Shown piece after piece: positions 9,842-19,777 of a DNA stretch of 64,000 nucleotides (positions are counted from its first letter, which is position 1; the number at the start of each line of letters is the position of its first letter). The DNA lies in NCBI GenBank assembly GCA_030016715.1, contig JASEJD010000001.1:124001-188000 (forward strand), written 5' to 3'. Source of the stretch: Methanobacteriaceae archaeon (GTDB taxonomy: Archaea > Methanobacteriota > Methanobacteria > Methanobacteriales > Methanobacteriaceae). The notes under the pieces are model-generated. The model did no database searches. It had not been told where the DNA came from and saw only the letters and a program-made list of their open reading frames with translations. Position numbers and translations under genes: made by a program.

Positions 9842-10391
9842 ATGGTAGCTGGTGAAAAGTTAATAAAAAAAATTAATCAAGAAAATCCAAGATTTGAATC
9901 TGGAATATGAAATCTATGTAAAAGGTAAAAATGGAATAAATAATATTGTATTTTTTAATGAACCAGAATTATATCCAGGCGAAAAATCTAGATTTAGAAT
10001 AGGTAATGGAAGTATAATGATTTTTGATGGTCAAAAACCTATCTTAGCCATTGAAGTTATACCCCATAAACCCACCCCACCTAAAGACATGGCTGGCCCT
10101 ATACCTGTCTATATGGTTTCCCGTAAAATAATTTTAAATTATAATAATGGAAACAGCAAGGAGTATGAATTATTAGATAAATTTCCATTAATAATAGTCG
10201 TTCCAGACCAATCAAAAACAAAAAGAAAACAAATCAATGACTTGAATGAAAAATTTAAGGGTATCTTCAATTTAAGTACAGAATATTCTGCTTTAAATGA
10301 TTTTATGATATGTTTTGATTCAGATTTTAATGTTGTAATTAAAAAAATGTTAGATAAAGTAAATGAAAAGTATAAATTAAAAGATGAATAA
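9842..10391 (+). pseudogene. Unknown small protein, nuclease-like core, frame broken near its start
   Basis: From ATG 9842 the frame encodes a helix (GEKLIKKINQENPRF) and then stops after 22 codons. One frame over, from about 9894, it continues as NLEYEIYVKG and on to a full domain ending at 10391. Removing one base near 9893-9896 would join them into about 182 residues. Alternatively a TTG at 9894 starts a shorter protein of 165 residues. The patch FDGQKPILAIEVIPHKP recalls the central strand of PD-(D/E)XK folds but the lysine is missing, so this is only a hint. It is divergent from the McrB-like gene and ends 3 bases from the convergent Rad50-like gene. Confidence 0.5.
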
Positions 10392-10394
10392 ATA

Positions 10395-12833
10395 CTATGC
10401 TTTTTTAACCAAATTCCAATTAAAATATCCGCAATTACACCGAACTGCCTCTAGATTCATCCCATTTTTATTTAAATGTATAATACCCCCACATTTATCA
10501 CACTGGAACAGTCTAAATAAATCATAAAAGACTGTTACCACTGGTCGAAAATCGGCCACAGAGAAATCAGCCCACTTATTATAATGTACATTAATATTCA
10601 CTGCCCAGCTCTCGGCATGTGACCTTCTAAATACTTCTTTAGAATATCTTTCCACTTTTTTTAATTTATCTAATTCTTCATGGTTATTCCAGGAATCAGC
10701 AGCTACCTTGGCACTTTTTAGTAAGTTGCGGTAGCTCTTAAGAGCGGCTGGAAGGAAATCTCCTAACTCCCATCTCTGATTTTCTTTAAAGGTGACAGAT
10801 GATCCTAGTTGATTACAAACATCCCGGAAGAATTCCTCAGAACCCCTCCTTAGTTTAAAGGCGGCGGAGTTCACATCACCCCTTTCCAGGTCTTCTTCGA
10901 TCTTATCCCACATATCAATGGTGGAGTTAAGGTAAGGGCCGTGTTCCAAGGTCCAGTTGTATAGTTCAATCATCTGCCGGCCGTTTACCACTCCCTCGGT
11001 TTTTAGTTGCCGGGCCCAGGTCTGGTCGTGAGTGGTGATGAAGAATTGTCTGCCCTTAAAAAAATCAGCCAATAATCGGCATATCTCCCGGCGGTGGGGA
11101 GCATCCACAGACATCATCACATCATCCAGGATTATTAGGTCAATATAGCCTTCTGTTAATCTCTCGGCCAGGGCCAGGTACAGACAGATCCCCATACTGT
11201 CCTGGTGGCCTTCACTATGCAGTGCATGAGGAGGATGGTTTCCACGACCATAAAATCCTACCTCTAATTCAACCCCTCCCCCTTTAGGCTGTAAATGGGC
11301 ATTAAATTGTGCTTCATCTGATCCATGCAACTCCCGGTATAGTTCTATAAACCTTCCCTCTATTTCAGAAAATAAACTACCAATAATCTTATCCCGGGAG
11401 TTTAAAAATATATTTAATAATATTTCTGCCCTCCTATAGGCCTTTGAAGCAGAATTAAAATCATTTTTAGCTTGATTATAATTTTTCAAGTTTATTTCTA
11501 ATTTGGTTAAAACATCCCATGCATTTTGCTCAGAGGATGGTTCTTCTGAGACTTTTTCCAGAATTAAAAGGATTTCCTCAAGGTAATCAGATAATAAAGG
11601 AGGTGCTAGAAGTGATCTAATATTCTCTAAAGTATAATTTCCATCTTGGTAGGTTTCAGCATCTAAAAAAGGTTTTAATAGATTTTGCCAGGATTCTAAT
11701 TTATGATCAGTTTTTTCTAAATCTAGATTATTAGTGGCGGGGATTAATTCATCTAAAACTACATTGAGGATGGTGAAAGTCGATATAATCTCCCCAATTA
11801 ATTCCTCCATGGTTTGGAGATCTGCTTTTACTACGTTTAAAGAATTTATCTGATTATTTATCTGTTCTTCCAACTTTTCTCTGTCCCATGATGTGCGGCA
11901 TAGTGGACATGACCCACTATCATCAATTAGATTTAATCCCAGCTGGTTTAAACGGAGGTAATTAGTGGCATCACTAATTTCAGGGTTAGAAGAAATCTTC
12001 TCCTGCAATTTGATCAATCTTTTAGCTATTTTTAAACGTTCATCTATTTTTTCAGTTGAAAATTGATCCTGCAAGAATTTTATATTTCTTTTAACTAAAT
12101 TAACATTAATAAAATTCTCTGATTTGATAGGGGGGATTAAACCATATTTAACTAATTCTGGATTTAAATTTTCTATATCGTTTCCCTCTAAAATTCTTCT
12201 ATTTTTATTTATAAATTCCAGAAGTAGGTCCTCTGAAAAATCATTTATGTCCATTAAATTTTTTATGGATGTGATTGAATTTTGCTGCACACCTTCAGAG
12301 GCTTCATAATCTTTTTTCAGTCTACTGCGCGTTTTATTTAAGGATTGACGTGTCTTTTCCACATCATCCAGTTTTAATAGTTTTTCTATCTGCCGGGCCC
12401 TGGTACTGGAATCAGCGGTTATATAGTTGAGAATCTCGCGTCGGGTTAATATGTGCTGACCACGGTTGGCTAACTCTAAAACCGGCTCTATTACATTAGC
12501 ATAATTAGTGTCATAAATTAGTTTACGGGGATTTTTCAGGGAACGCTTAATTTTTAGGGGCTTTTCAACAGATTTTAATTGGATTTGTGCTTCAACTTCA
12601 ACATCATTAATATCTGAGTCAATATAAGGGCCGTGTTTTTTAATAGTGATCCCTTTAGTTCCTTTACCTTTCATCCGGGAAATATCACCTGTTAATAGAA
12701 AGTCTAGAGAATCTACTATTGTGCTTTTACCAGAACCATTAGGTCCCCAGATAAGAAAGTTCTTAGCCTCAGGTTCGATCTTGATCTGTCTAACACCCCG
12801 GAAGTTATGGATTTCCAGCTCCAAAAGCTTCAC
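10395..12833 (-). CDS. Rad50/SMC-like ATPase with zinc hook and C-terminal zinc ribbon
   Basis: An 812-residue ABC-type ATPase. Walker A GPNGSGKST is at about 30-38 and Walker B LIILDDVMMSVD at about 560-572. Two coiled-coil arms flank a CPLC motif near residue 308, the zinc hook seen in Rad50 that joins two molecules. Unusually, after the ATPase head there is about 220 residues more (HEPN-like helical sequence rich in charged residues) ending in a CDKCGG...CNCG zinc ribbon near 776-800. The start is a GTG overlapping the upstream stop by 4 bases (GTGA), so translation is coupled to the 63-residue gene. No dedicated nuclease lies on the same strand. Likely binds DNA ends as part of repair or defence; exact role unknown. 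Confidence 0.8.
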   Translation of the reverse strand: MKLLELEIHNFRGVRQIKIEPEAKNFLIWGPNGSGKSTIVDSLDFLLTGDISRMKGKGTKGITIKKHGPYIDSDINDVEVEAQIQLKSVEKPLKIKRSLKNPRKLIYDTNYANVIEPVLELANRGQHILTRREILNYITADSSTRARQIEKLLKLDDVEKTRQSLNKTRSRLKKDYEASEGVQQNSITSIKNLMDINDFSEDLLLEFINKNRRILEGNDIENLNPELVKYGLIPPIKSENFINVNLVKRNIKFLQDQFSTEKIDERLKIAKRLIKLQEKISSNPEISDATNYLRLNQLGLNLIDDSGSCPLCRTSWDREKLEEQINNQINSLNVVKADLQTMEELIGEIISTFTILNVVLDELIPATNNLDLEKTDHKLESWQNLLKPFLDAETYQDGNYTLENIRSLLAPPLLSDYLEEILLILEKVSEEPSSEQNAWDVLTKLEINLKNYNQAKNDFNSASKAYRRAEILLNIFLNSRDKIIGSLFSEIEGRFIELYRELHGSDEAQFNAHLQPKGGGVELEVGFYGRGNHPPHALHSEGHQDSMGICLYLALAERLTEGYIDLIILDDVMMSVDAPHRREICRLLADFFKGRQFFITTHDQTWARQLKTEGVVNGRQMIELYNWTLEHGPYLNSTIDMWDKIEEDLERGDVNSAAFKLRRGSEEFFRDVCNQLGSSVTFKENQRWELGDFLPAALKSYRNLLKSAKVAADSWNNHEELDKLKKVERYSKEVFRRSHAESWAVNINVHYNKWADFSVADFRPVVTVFYDLFRLFQCDKCGGIIHLNKNGMNLEAVRCNCGYFNWNLVKKA

Positions 12834-13021
12834 CAGGGATCACCCCGTAAAATTTCTATCAAACTCTCAGGAGTAATTTTACTATGTTTAAAAATATTTT
12901 CAAGCTCTAAAATAGTTTTATCATCAAAATCAGATTTTTCTTTAAGTTGCTTTATGGTTTCCTGGATGATTTCATCCAGAATAGTATTTGGAAGTTCTCT
13001 TTCCCCCTTCATAATTTGCAC
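12830..13021 (-). CDS. 63-residue helical protein coupled to Rad50-like ATPase
   Basis: A small acidic/amphipathic helical protein (LPNTILDEIIQETIKQLKEK, then FDDKTILELENIF) with no known motif that I can name. It overlaps the start of the ATPase gene by 4 bases, which makes it very likely real and made in fixed proportion with the ATPase. Small partner proteins of this kind occur with SMC-like ATPases in several defence and repair systems; that role here is inference. Start context: first codon at 13021 is TTG-type or the nearby ATG at about 13012. Confidence 0.65.
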   Translation of the reverse strand: MQIMKGERELPNTILDEIIQETIKQLKEKSDFDDKTILELENIFKHSKITPESLIEILRGDPW

Positions 13022-13519
13022 CTAATAATTCTATGTCTAGAACTATTATAAAATTTCTATTTTATTAAAACATTGAAAAATTTTTATAAAATAAGGAATA
13101 TGGAACAATATACGGTCAAATAAATTATTAAAAATTAATTATAACTATACATAAAAAGTGGGATTACAAAAGGAATAGGGAAATATTTCAATGGATTAAT
13201 TATAAAATAAAAATCTTAACCGTCGTTATAGACTTAATAAAGTCTTTATAATCTGATAAAATGTGAGCAATTACACTATTCAATTAATTCCAGTATTAGT
13301 GAGGTTCTACCAAAAAGAGAATTGTAACTTTATCACAGGAATAAATTATTCTTCATTATATTAAAAAATTATATGATAATCCTAAATCAGTAATATTTAT
13401 ATTAATTATCTCTTTTATTAAGATATAACTTATAATAGAAAATATTATGGTAGGAAGATGTAATATTATATTCTAAAAATAGTCAATAAAATTTTTAAAT
13501 AAATTCTGGGGGTTGGAGA
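13022..13519. promoter_or_regulatory. Divergent intergenic region with promoters for both directions
   Basis: About 500 AT-rich bases between the leftward small gene/Rad50-like pair and the rightward nuclease-helicase operon. No gene seen. It must hold both promoters; TATA-like runs occur near 13370-13440 (for the rightward operon) but I cannot fix a single box. Confidence 0.4.
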
Positions 13520-14716
13520 TTGTTAAAATTCCTGCACACTGCAGACTGGCATTTAGGTATTAAATACAAAAAATTAGGGGATAAAGCACCAAAAGCAAGA
13601 GAAATTCGACTAAAAACTGTGGAAAAACTTCTGGAAAAGTCCAAAGAATATAATGTTGATTTTATTTTAATTGCTGGTGACCTATTTGACAGCAACCAGG
13701 TCAACAGAAGTTTAGTAACCGCAGTTTCCACCATGATCTCAAAGGTAGCTCCCACCCCGGTTTATATACTCCCTGGTAACCATGATCCCCTTGGAAAAAA
13801 TTCTTTATTTAATGATCAAGTATGGAGTAGTCTAGATAACCTCACCATTTTCCATGAAGAAAAACCTTTAGATTTAGATGATGTAACCATCTATCCCTGC
13901 CCAGTAGGTCAGAAAAAGTCAAAAGATGATCCCACCAGATGGATTGATGCTAATGATAATAATCATATATCAATTGGACTGGCTCATGGTAACCTGCAAG
14001 CCAGCTTCATTGAAGATGCAAATTTTCCCATAGATCCACTGAGAACAGAAAAAGCAGGCCTGGACTACCTGGCCCTGGGGGAGTGGCATTCACTATTTGA
14101 ACAGAAGGATTCTAATGGGATTATCCGAACTGTATATCCTGGAACCCCGGAGACTACTAAATTTGGTGAAAATAACAGTGGCAAAGCAGTTATCGTGGAA
14201 ATTGACCAGCCAAAAAGCACCCCTCAGATAACCCCTATAGATGTAGGTACACTGTCCTGGCAGGAACATTTCAAAGAGATTAACAGTTTATCTGATGCCC
14301 ATATCCTAGAATCAGAACTGGAAAGCATTCAAAAACCTGAAAATAGTGTCATCAGCCTGGAAGTGAAAGGTGTTACTGATCAGGAAACTATAAATTTTCT
14401 ATCCCAATTAGATAATTCTTTTGGGGATCATTTTATGTTCTTCCAACTCTTTATGGATGAACTTTACCTCAAACCCAACCTTCTTGAATTAAAAGCCCTC
14501 TTACCTGAGGGTGCTGTGGTTAATCAAACATTTGAGGCTTTAATGGCTCTTATGAAGACCCAGCCAGAAATCCAGGCTTACTCGGATATTAGTCCAGAAC
14601 GCAGCCGGGAGATTTTCAGCCAACTCCAAGAAAGGGATATATTAGAGGGCTTATCACCAGAGGTACTAAACCGGGCCTTCCTTTTAATGTATCAGATGAT
14701 TAAGGAGGTATCCTAA
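13520..14716 (+). CDS. SbcD/Mre11-like (YhaO-type) DNA exonuclease
   Basis: A 398-residue calcineurin-like phosphoesterase. Metal-binding motifs appear in order: TADWHLG (D9, H11), AGDLFD (D54), PGNHD (86-89), AHG and LGEWHS. These are the signatures of SbcD/Mre11 nucleases, which trim DNA ends with Mn2+. The usual final GHxH is GEWH here, as in YhaO-like members. The start is TTG, preceded by GGGGG 7 bases upstream. Its stop overlaps the next gene's ATG (ATGA-type junction), so nuclease and ATPase are made together. First gene of a four-gene operon. Confidence 0.9.
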   Translation: MLKFLHTADWHLGIKYKKLGDKAPKAREIRLKTVEKLLEKSKEYNVDFILIAGDLFDSNQVNRSLVTAVSTMISKVAPTPVYILPGNHDPLGKNSLFNDQVWSSLDNLTIFHEEKPLDLDDVTIYPCPVGQKKSKDDPTRWIDANDNNHISIGLAHGNLQASFIEDANFPIDPLRTEKAGLDYLALGEWHSLFEQKDSNGIIRTVYPGTPETTKFGENNSGKAVIVEIDQPKSTPQITPIDVGTLSWQEHFKEINSLSDAHILESELESIQKPENSVISLEVKGVTDQETINFLSQLDNSFGDHFMFFQLFMDELYLKPNLLELKALLPEGAVVNQTFEALMALMKTQPEIQAYSDISPERSREIFSQLQERDILEGLSPEVLNRAFLLMYQMIKEVS

Positions 14717-17430
14717 TGAATGTTCAGAGCATCAGATTAGAAAACTGGAAAAAGTTTACAAGTCCAGTTGAAATAGAATTAGGAAATGGTTTGAACATTC
14801 TATATGGCCCTAATGAGAGTGGTAAAAGTACCATAATCGACTCTATTATCACCACATTCTATTCCAAGCATACCAGTGGATCTGGTAGAATTAGATCCTT
14901 AAAACCTTGGGGCAGTTCATTAAAACCACGCTCTACCATTACCTTCCAAAAGGATGGCCAGAAATATAGGATAACTAAAGGTTTTCATGAAAAAATAAGT
15001 TTATTAGAGAAAATGGATGGTGGAAATTGGAGGAAAATAGCAGAGGGTGATAAGGCTGACCAGGAACTCATACAACTAGTAGGGGGCCAACTATCCCCTA
15101 GAGGTGATACCAAACCAGAACTATGGGGACTGGGACAAACACTATGGATGGTGCAAGGCCAGCCAATAATCAGTGATGATCTAAACGATGAAACCCTCTC
15201 TTCATTGCAAGCCATGGTAGGGGCAACAATTGAATCTGAGAAAGAAAAAAAGGTTTTAGGAGAGATTAGATCCCGATTTTTAGATATATTCACTGAAAAG
15301 AAGAGGACTCTGAAAAAGGGATGTGAATTATTTAAAATTAAAGAAGAGATCAGTTCTCTAAAAAAGGAATTAAACAAATCAGAACAGGATAAAACAAGAA
15401 TAGATGAGTTAATCAGAGAGATTGAAGATAATGAATTTTTACTAAATAGAAATAAATTAAATTTAAAAGAAGCAACTCAAAAAAGGGACCAAAACCAAGT
15501 GAAAGTTGAAGAAGCTCGCAGACACCGAGAAAACCGGGAAAAACTTGAACATGAAATCAGAGATATCCGTACAGAATATGAAACACTCAACCAAAAAATA
15601 AAGGAAATTGATGATAGTAAAGCTGAAATTAATAAAATTAAATCTGAAAACGAAGAAATTAAGCAACAAATAGATCCTCTAGAGTCTGAATTTAAAGAAT
15701 TAAATGAAGAAATTAAGAGGAAACTTTCTGATTTAAAAGAGTTGAATGAAAAATTTGAGAAAACTAATGCTGAGAAGAGTATGGTGGGTATTGCTCATAC
15801 TACAGTAATGGATGAACAGGCCTTAGAATCTATGAAGAAAAATTATAACGAGATAAGTGGACTATATGATGATTTAACTTCTGCTCAAGAAGAATACAAC
15901 ACCATAATTGCACCCGAAGCTGCCCAGATGAAAAAGATTGAAAAACTCTACCGAGATATACATGATACTCAGACAAAACTCCAAGTAATGGGACTTAGTG
16001 TAACTGCAACCCCCAAAGTAAAGATTTCTGGAAAAATATCCCAGGATAATGAAGAAACCTCATTTTCCCTTAAAGAAAATGATAATGTCTCCTGGACAGC
16101 TAATCAATCTTTGAACATTAAAATTGACCAAGTCGGAGAATTTCAGGTTAAAAGTGGTAGTCAAGACGTTAAAGTAATGAAAAGAGAATTAGAAGATATT
16201 AAATCCCAATATCAAGAACTAGTGGCCCCATACGGGACTGAGGACTTGAATGATTTAAAGGGGTTTATTATTAGAAAAGAAGCTAAAGAAAAAGATTTAA
16301 AAAGGATTAAAGCTGATATCGAGAAGAAATCAGATAAATCAAAAGAAGAACTACAAAAAGAGATCATGGAATTTGAAAACAAGATTAAATTGAATTGGAG
16401 TAAAATTCCAGATAATTCACCATATAAAAACAATGCAGATATGGATAAATCTGTATTAAGAACCCTACTTTCAAAGAAAATTAAGCAACTGGAAGAAGAC
16501 ATAAAAAGAATAACTCAAAACCAAAAAAATTTAAACTATGAGATTGAAGCTGATAGAAAAATCGCTAAAGACTTGGAAAAAAGGATTAACAACTTAAAAA
16601 CTGATTTTCACGGAAAAAATGAGATTATTGGAGAAATCAGGAAAAGAATTAAACGTTTAGAGGATGATGGCCTTACTAATGATGAGAGAAATAGGCAGTT
16701 AAATCAATTATCTTTCGACCTTGAACAAAAAGATAGGGCATGGCAAGTTTACCAAGATGAAATTGAGGATAAAGAAAACCAACCTATAGGTGAATACAAA
16801 GGACTGAAAAGCAAAGTTGAAATGTTAGAAAAAGAAATTCAAAAACAGGAAATCAGTAAAGCAGAAAATGAAAGAGAACTTCAAATGCTTATTAATCAAT
16901 CAAAAGACACTACTATTGTTGAAGAAAAACTTGAGCAGCTCCAATTAAAAGAAAAAAAGCTTGAAACTGATGCAGAAGCTTTGAAATTATTATTTGACCT
17001 TACATCTTTTTACAGAGAAAATATAATAGGCGAACTATCAAAACCCATCCATAAACGTGTTACTGAGGATCTAGAAAAACTATTAGGCCCTAAATACTCC
17101 CTTATATTCAATAAAGAGATGAAACCAGACACTGTTATTGCCCATGGAGAGGAGGCCCCTATAGACCTTTTATCCTTCGGTACACAGGAACAAGTGTGGT
17201 GTATCTTCCGCTTAGCTCTTGGTAATATTTTAAGCCGTGATGAAAGGCAACTGGTGGTTTTAGACGACCCCCTAGTAAATACTGATCCAGTTAGAATGCA
17301 TCATGCTTTAGAGATACTCCAGGACAATGCTGAAAATATGCAGATTATCGTGGTAACCTGTGATGTGGATAAATATAATTCATTAACCGATGCTAACTTT
17401 ATTTCTATGGATGATACACTAAGGAGATAG
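14716..17430 (+). CDS. YhaN/SbcC-like coiled-coil ATPase
   Basis: A 904-residue Rad50-family ATPase partner of the SbcD-like protein. Walker A GPNESGKST is at about 31-39 and Walker B VVLDDPLVNTD near 840-850. Long charged coiled coils fill about 190-380 and 520-760. No CxxC zinc hook is present; instead a beta-rich insert (about 435-490, VKISGKISQDNEETSFSLKE region) sits where coils would continue, as in YhaN-type AAA_27 proteins. This differs from the zinc-hook ATPase encoded to the left. Six bases separate it from the helicase gene. Confidence 0.87.
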   Translation: MNVQSIRLENWKKFTSPVEIELGNGLNILYGPNESGKSTIIDSIITTFYSKHTSGSGRIRSLKPWGSSLKPRSTITFQKDGQKYRITKGFHEKISLLEKMDGGNWRKIAEGDKADQELIQLVGGQLSPRGDTKPELWGLGQTLWMVQGQPIISDDLNDETLSSLQAMVGATIESEKEKKVLGEIRSRFLDIFTEKKRTLKKGCELFKIKEEISSLKKELNKSEQDKTRIDELIREIEDNEFLLNRNKLNLKEATQKRDQNQVKVEEARRHRENREKLEHEIRDIRTEYETLNQKIKEIDDSKAEINKIKSENEEIKQQIDPLESEFKELNEEIKRKLSDLKELNEKFEKTNAEKSMVGIAHTTVMDEQALESMKKNYNEISGLYDDLTSAQEEYNTIIAPEAAQMKKIEKLYRDIHDTQTKLQVMGLSVTATPKVKISGKISQDNEETSFSLKENDNVSWTANQSLNIKIDQVGEFQVKSGSQDVKVMKRELEDIKSQYQELVAPYGTEDLNDLKGFIIRKEAKEKDLKRIKADIEKKSDKSKEELQKEIMEFENKIKLNWSKIPDNSPYKNNADMDKSVLRTLLSKKIKQLEEDIKRITQNQKNLNYEIEADRKIAKDLEKRINNLKTDFHGKNEIIGEIRKRIKRLEDDGLTNDERNRQLNQLSFDLEQKDRAWQVYQDEIEDKENQPIGEYKGLKSKVEMLEKEIQKQEISKAENERELQMLINQSKDTTIVEEKLEQLQLKEKKLETDAEALKLLFDLTSFYRENIIGELSKPIHKRVTEDLEKLLGPKYSLIFNKEMKPDTVIAHGEEAPIDLLSFGTQEQVWCIFRLALGNILSRDERQLVVLDDPLVNTDPVRMHHALEILQDNAENMQIIVVTCDVDKYNSLTDANFISMDDTLRR

Positions 17431-17436
17431 AATATA

Positions 17437-19773
17437 ATGGCTTCACTTATATCCTATGAAACATTTGAAGAGATAGCAGTTCTAAAACTCAAACGTAAAA
17501 TAAGATTTGAGGATAACCCTGACCAGCATCGATCAATCAGTGCTCCTATTAATGAATCACAATTCCTGGTTGCCGGGCCAGGCAGTGGTAAAACCACGGT
17601 CATGGTGTTGAAGATATTAAAGTTTATATTTGTGGATGAAGTACCAACCTCATCTATCGTAGCTACAACATTCACTAGAAAGGCAGCTGCCGAGTTAAGA
17701 TCAAGAATCCTTTCCTGGGGAGATCAAATACGCCAAGTTCTCTTAAATGATCAAAGATTTAAAGACATTCATCCCCATCTGCGATTAATAGATTTTAACC
17801 AGATAATAACCGGCACCCTGGACAGCATATCCCAGGACATTCTAAAGCTTCATCGTGCACCTGGTACTGCACCACCTGTTGTTATCCAGGACTTTGTAAC
17901 CAATGCATTAATGTTAAATGTAGGCTTATTCAGGGGGGATAAACACCACAATGAAGACCTACGGGACTACCTAATCACGTTAAGAGGTGGTAAATTTGGT
18001 TTTAACACTAACGAGATGGCCAGACAGTTACTGGAAATAAAGGAACGTGTATACTATGACCAGGTAGACTGGGAGGAACTTCGAAGGGTGAAAGAGAATC
18101 AGCACCCAGGATTTGAGATAGCCTACCAGGCTATCAATGATTATCTATATGAACTAGAAAGTAGAAGTCTCTATGACTTTGCCATGTTAGAGGCGGAATT
18201 TCTAGACCAACTAAAACAAGGAAAACTAGAAAAATTCCTCCAGGGATTAAAACTTATCCTGGTAGATGAATACCAGGACTCTAATCTCCTCCAGGAACAG
18301 ATATACTTCCAGCTGGCCAAGGCAGCTATAAATAATGGGGGTAGTATGACGGTGGTGGGTGATGATGACCAGTCCCTATATAGATTCCGGGGAGCCACAG
18401 TAGATCTTTTCACCAACTTCCAAGAACGTTATAAAACACAGATAAAACATGAAAACACGTCCCCCTATAAACCAGAACTGATCTATTTATCCCAAAACTA
18501 CCGGTCCACTGCAGAAATTGTGAATTTCTGTAACCAATTCATTAACCTGGACCAGGAGTTTCAAACAGCCAGGGTAAAAGACAAACCCGCCATTATACCA
18601 GAAAGAAGCCAGCCAGTAACTGAATTTCCCATTCTAGGCATGTTCAGGGAGGATGTTGAAACCTTATCTGAAGATCTCGCCAATTTTATCATGCAGGTGG
18701 TCTGTGGTGAAGGTTACAAAATTGAGAATTATAAAATCAAGGTTAACCCCCAGGAGGGATCAGCAACTGATCTATCCATACTTATAAGTTCACCCCAAGA
18801 AAGAGCCTTTAATAAGAAGAAACTTCCCTACCACTTAAGAAAGAATCTTAAAATACCCATATTCAACCCCCGGGGCCAGAACCTAGAGGAAGCATGGGAA
18901 ACAAAAGTTTTGTGTGGATTAATGTTAAACTGCATAGATCCTCAATGTAAAATACAGGATTCCATCGAGAAAATGCCCTATACTGCTAAAAAAAATTTCA
19001 TCTACTGGAGGAAAACAGCAGAGGAATATATTGAATCTAACCCCGAACCATCTTCACCAGTATCTCTACCCTCCTTTGTGGAGGCCTGGCAGGAGAGAAA
19101 ACCTTTAGGAAGGAGAAATTGGAAAAAAGTAGTTCCCTTACTGGATTTAGCCTATAAACTGGTAACCTGGATTCCCACCATGCAGAATGATGTGGAAGGT
19201 TTAGTATACCTGGAAGCAATTGCCCGAACCATTGCCGAAACTGCTCTCTTCTCTAATTATGCAGGGGAACTTATTTTCAATAAAGATGACCCTGAACATG
19301 AATGTCATTCCATTACTGATGCTTATTGGAATATATTCGTACCATTAGCCACCGGTGCTATTAAAGTTGATGAAGGACTCCTAGAAACCTTACCTGATAA
19401 CCGTATTAACATCATGTCTATACACCAGTCCAAGGGACTGGAATTTCCCCTGGTAATTGTGGATGTGGGCTCAGATTTCAGGACAAATCATCCTAAAAAT
19501 GCTTTTAAAAGATTCCCAGAGGAGGGAGGTAAATCCTCCATAATGGAGGAGGAGATCAGAATATGTTCACCCCTAGGACTTCCGAAAAGATCTGGCCGTC
19601 ACAGTGCCTTTGATGATCTAACCCGCCACTACTTCGTGGCCTTCAGCCGTGCACAGGACGTTCTTCTTTTAGTGGGGCTTAATAATTATGCAGATATACC
19701 TAATGTGGCCACGGGATGGACCCGGAATGGTAACTGGCCATGGAATGGATTAGATAATTTGATAATGATATAA
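17437..19773 (+). CDS. UvrD/PcrA-like SF1A DNA helicase
   Basis: A 778-residue superfamily 1 helicase with all main motifs: I AGPGSGKT (46-53), Ia ATTFTRKAA, II LILVDEYQDSN (about 270-280), III VVGDDDQSLYRFRGA, IV YLSQNYRST, V IMSIHQSKGLEFPLVIV and VI HYFVAFSRAQDVLLLVG. Such enzymes unwind DNA 3' to 5'. It has no nuclease domain of its own, but an Fe-S nuclease gene follows 4 bases later, giving an AddAB-like helicase-nuclease pair. Together with the SbcD/YhaN genes in front, this suggests one end-processing machine; that is inference from the operon. Confidence 0.92.
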   Translation: MASLISYETFEEIAVLKLKRKIRFEDNPDQHRSISAPINESQFLVAGPGSGKTTVMVLKILKFIFVDEVPTSSIVATTFTRKAAAELRSRILSWGDQIRQVLLNDQRFKDIHPHLRLIDFNQIITGTLDSISQDILKLHRAPGTAPPVVIQDFVTNALMLNVGLFRGDKHHNEDLRDYLITLRGGKFGFNTNEMARQLLEIKERVYYDQVDWEELRRVKENQHPGFEIAYQAINDYLYELESRSLYDFAMLEAEFLDQLKQGKLEKFLQGLKLILVDEYQDSNLLQEQIYFQLAKAAINNGGSMTVVGDDDQSLYRFRGATVDLFTNFQERYKTQIKHENTSPYKPELIYLSQNYRSTAEIVNFCNQFINLDQEFQTARVKDKPAIIPERSQPVTEFPILGMFREDVETLSEDLANFIMQVVCGEGYKIENYKIKVNPQEGSATDLSILISSPQERAFNKKKLPYHLRKNLKIPIFNPRGQNLEEAWETKVLCGLMLNCIDPQCKIQDSIEKMPYTAKKNFIYWRKTAEEYIESNPEPSSPVSLPSFVEAWQERKPLGRRNWKKVVPLLDLAYKLVTWIPTMQNDVEGLVYLEAIARTIAETALFSNYAGELIFNKDDPEHECHSITDAYWNIFVPLATGAIKVDEGLLETLPDNRINIMSIHQSKGLEFPLVIVDVGSDFRTNHPKNAFKRFPEEGGKSSIMEEEIRICSPLGLPKRSGRHSAFDDLTRHYFVAFSRAQDVLLLVGLNNYADIPNVATGWTRNGNWPWNGLDNLIMI

Positions 19774-19777
19774 TTTA

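Noticed and set aside
10395-13021. Lamassu, Wadjet or Dnd assignment for the zinc-hook ATPase
   Set aside because: The required partner genes of those systems (LmuA-type effector, Jet proteins, DndBCE) are not beside it.
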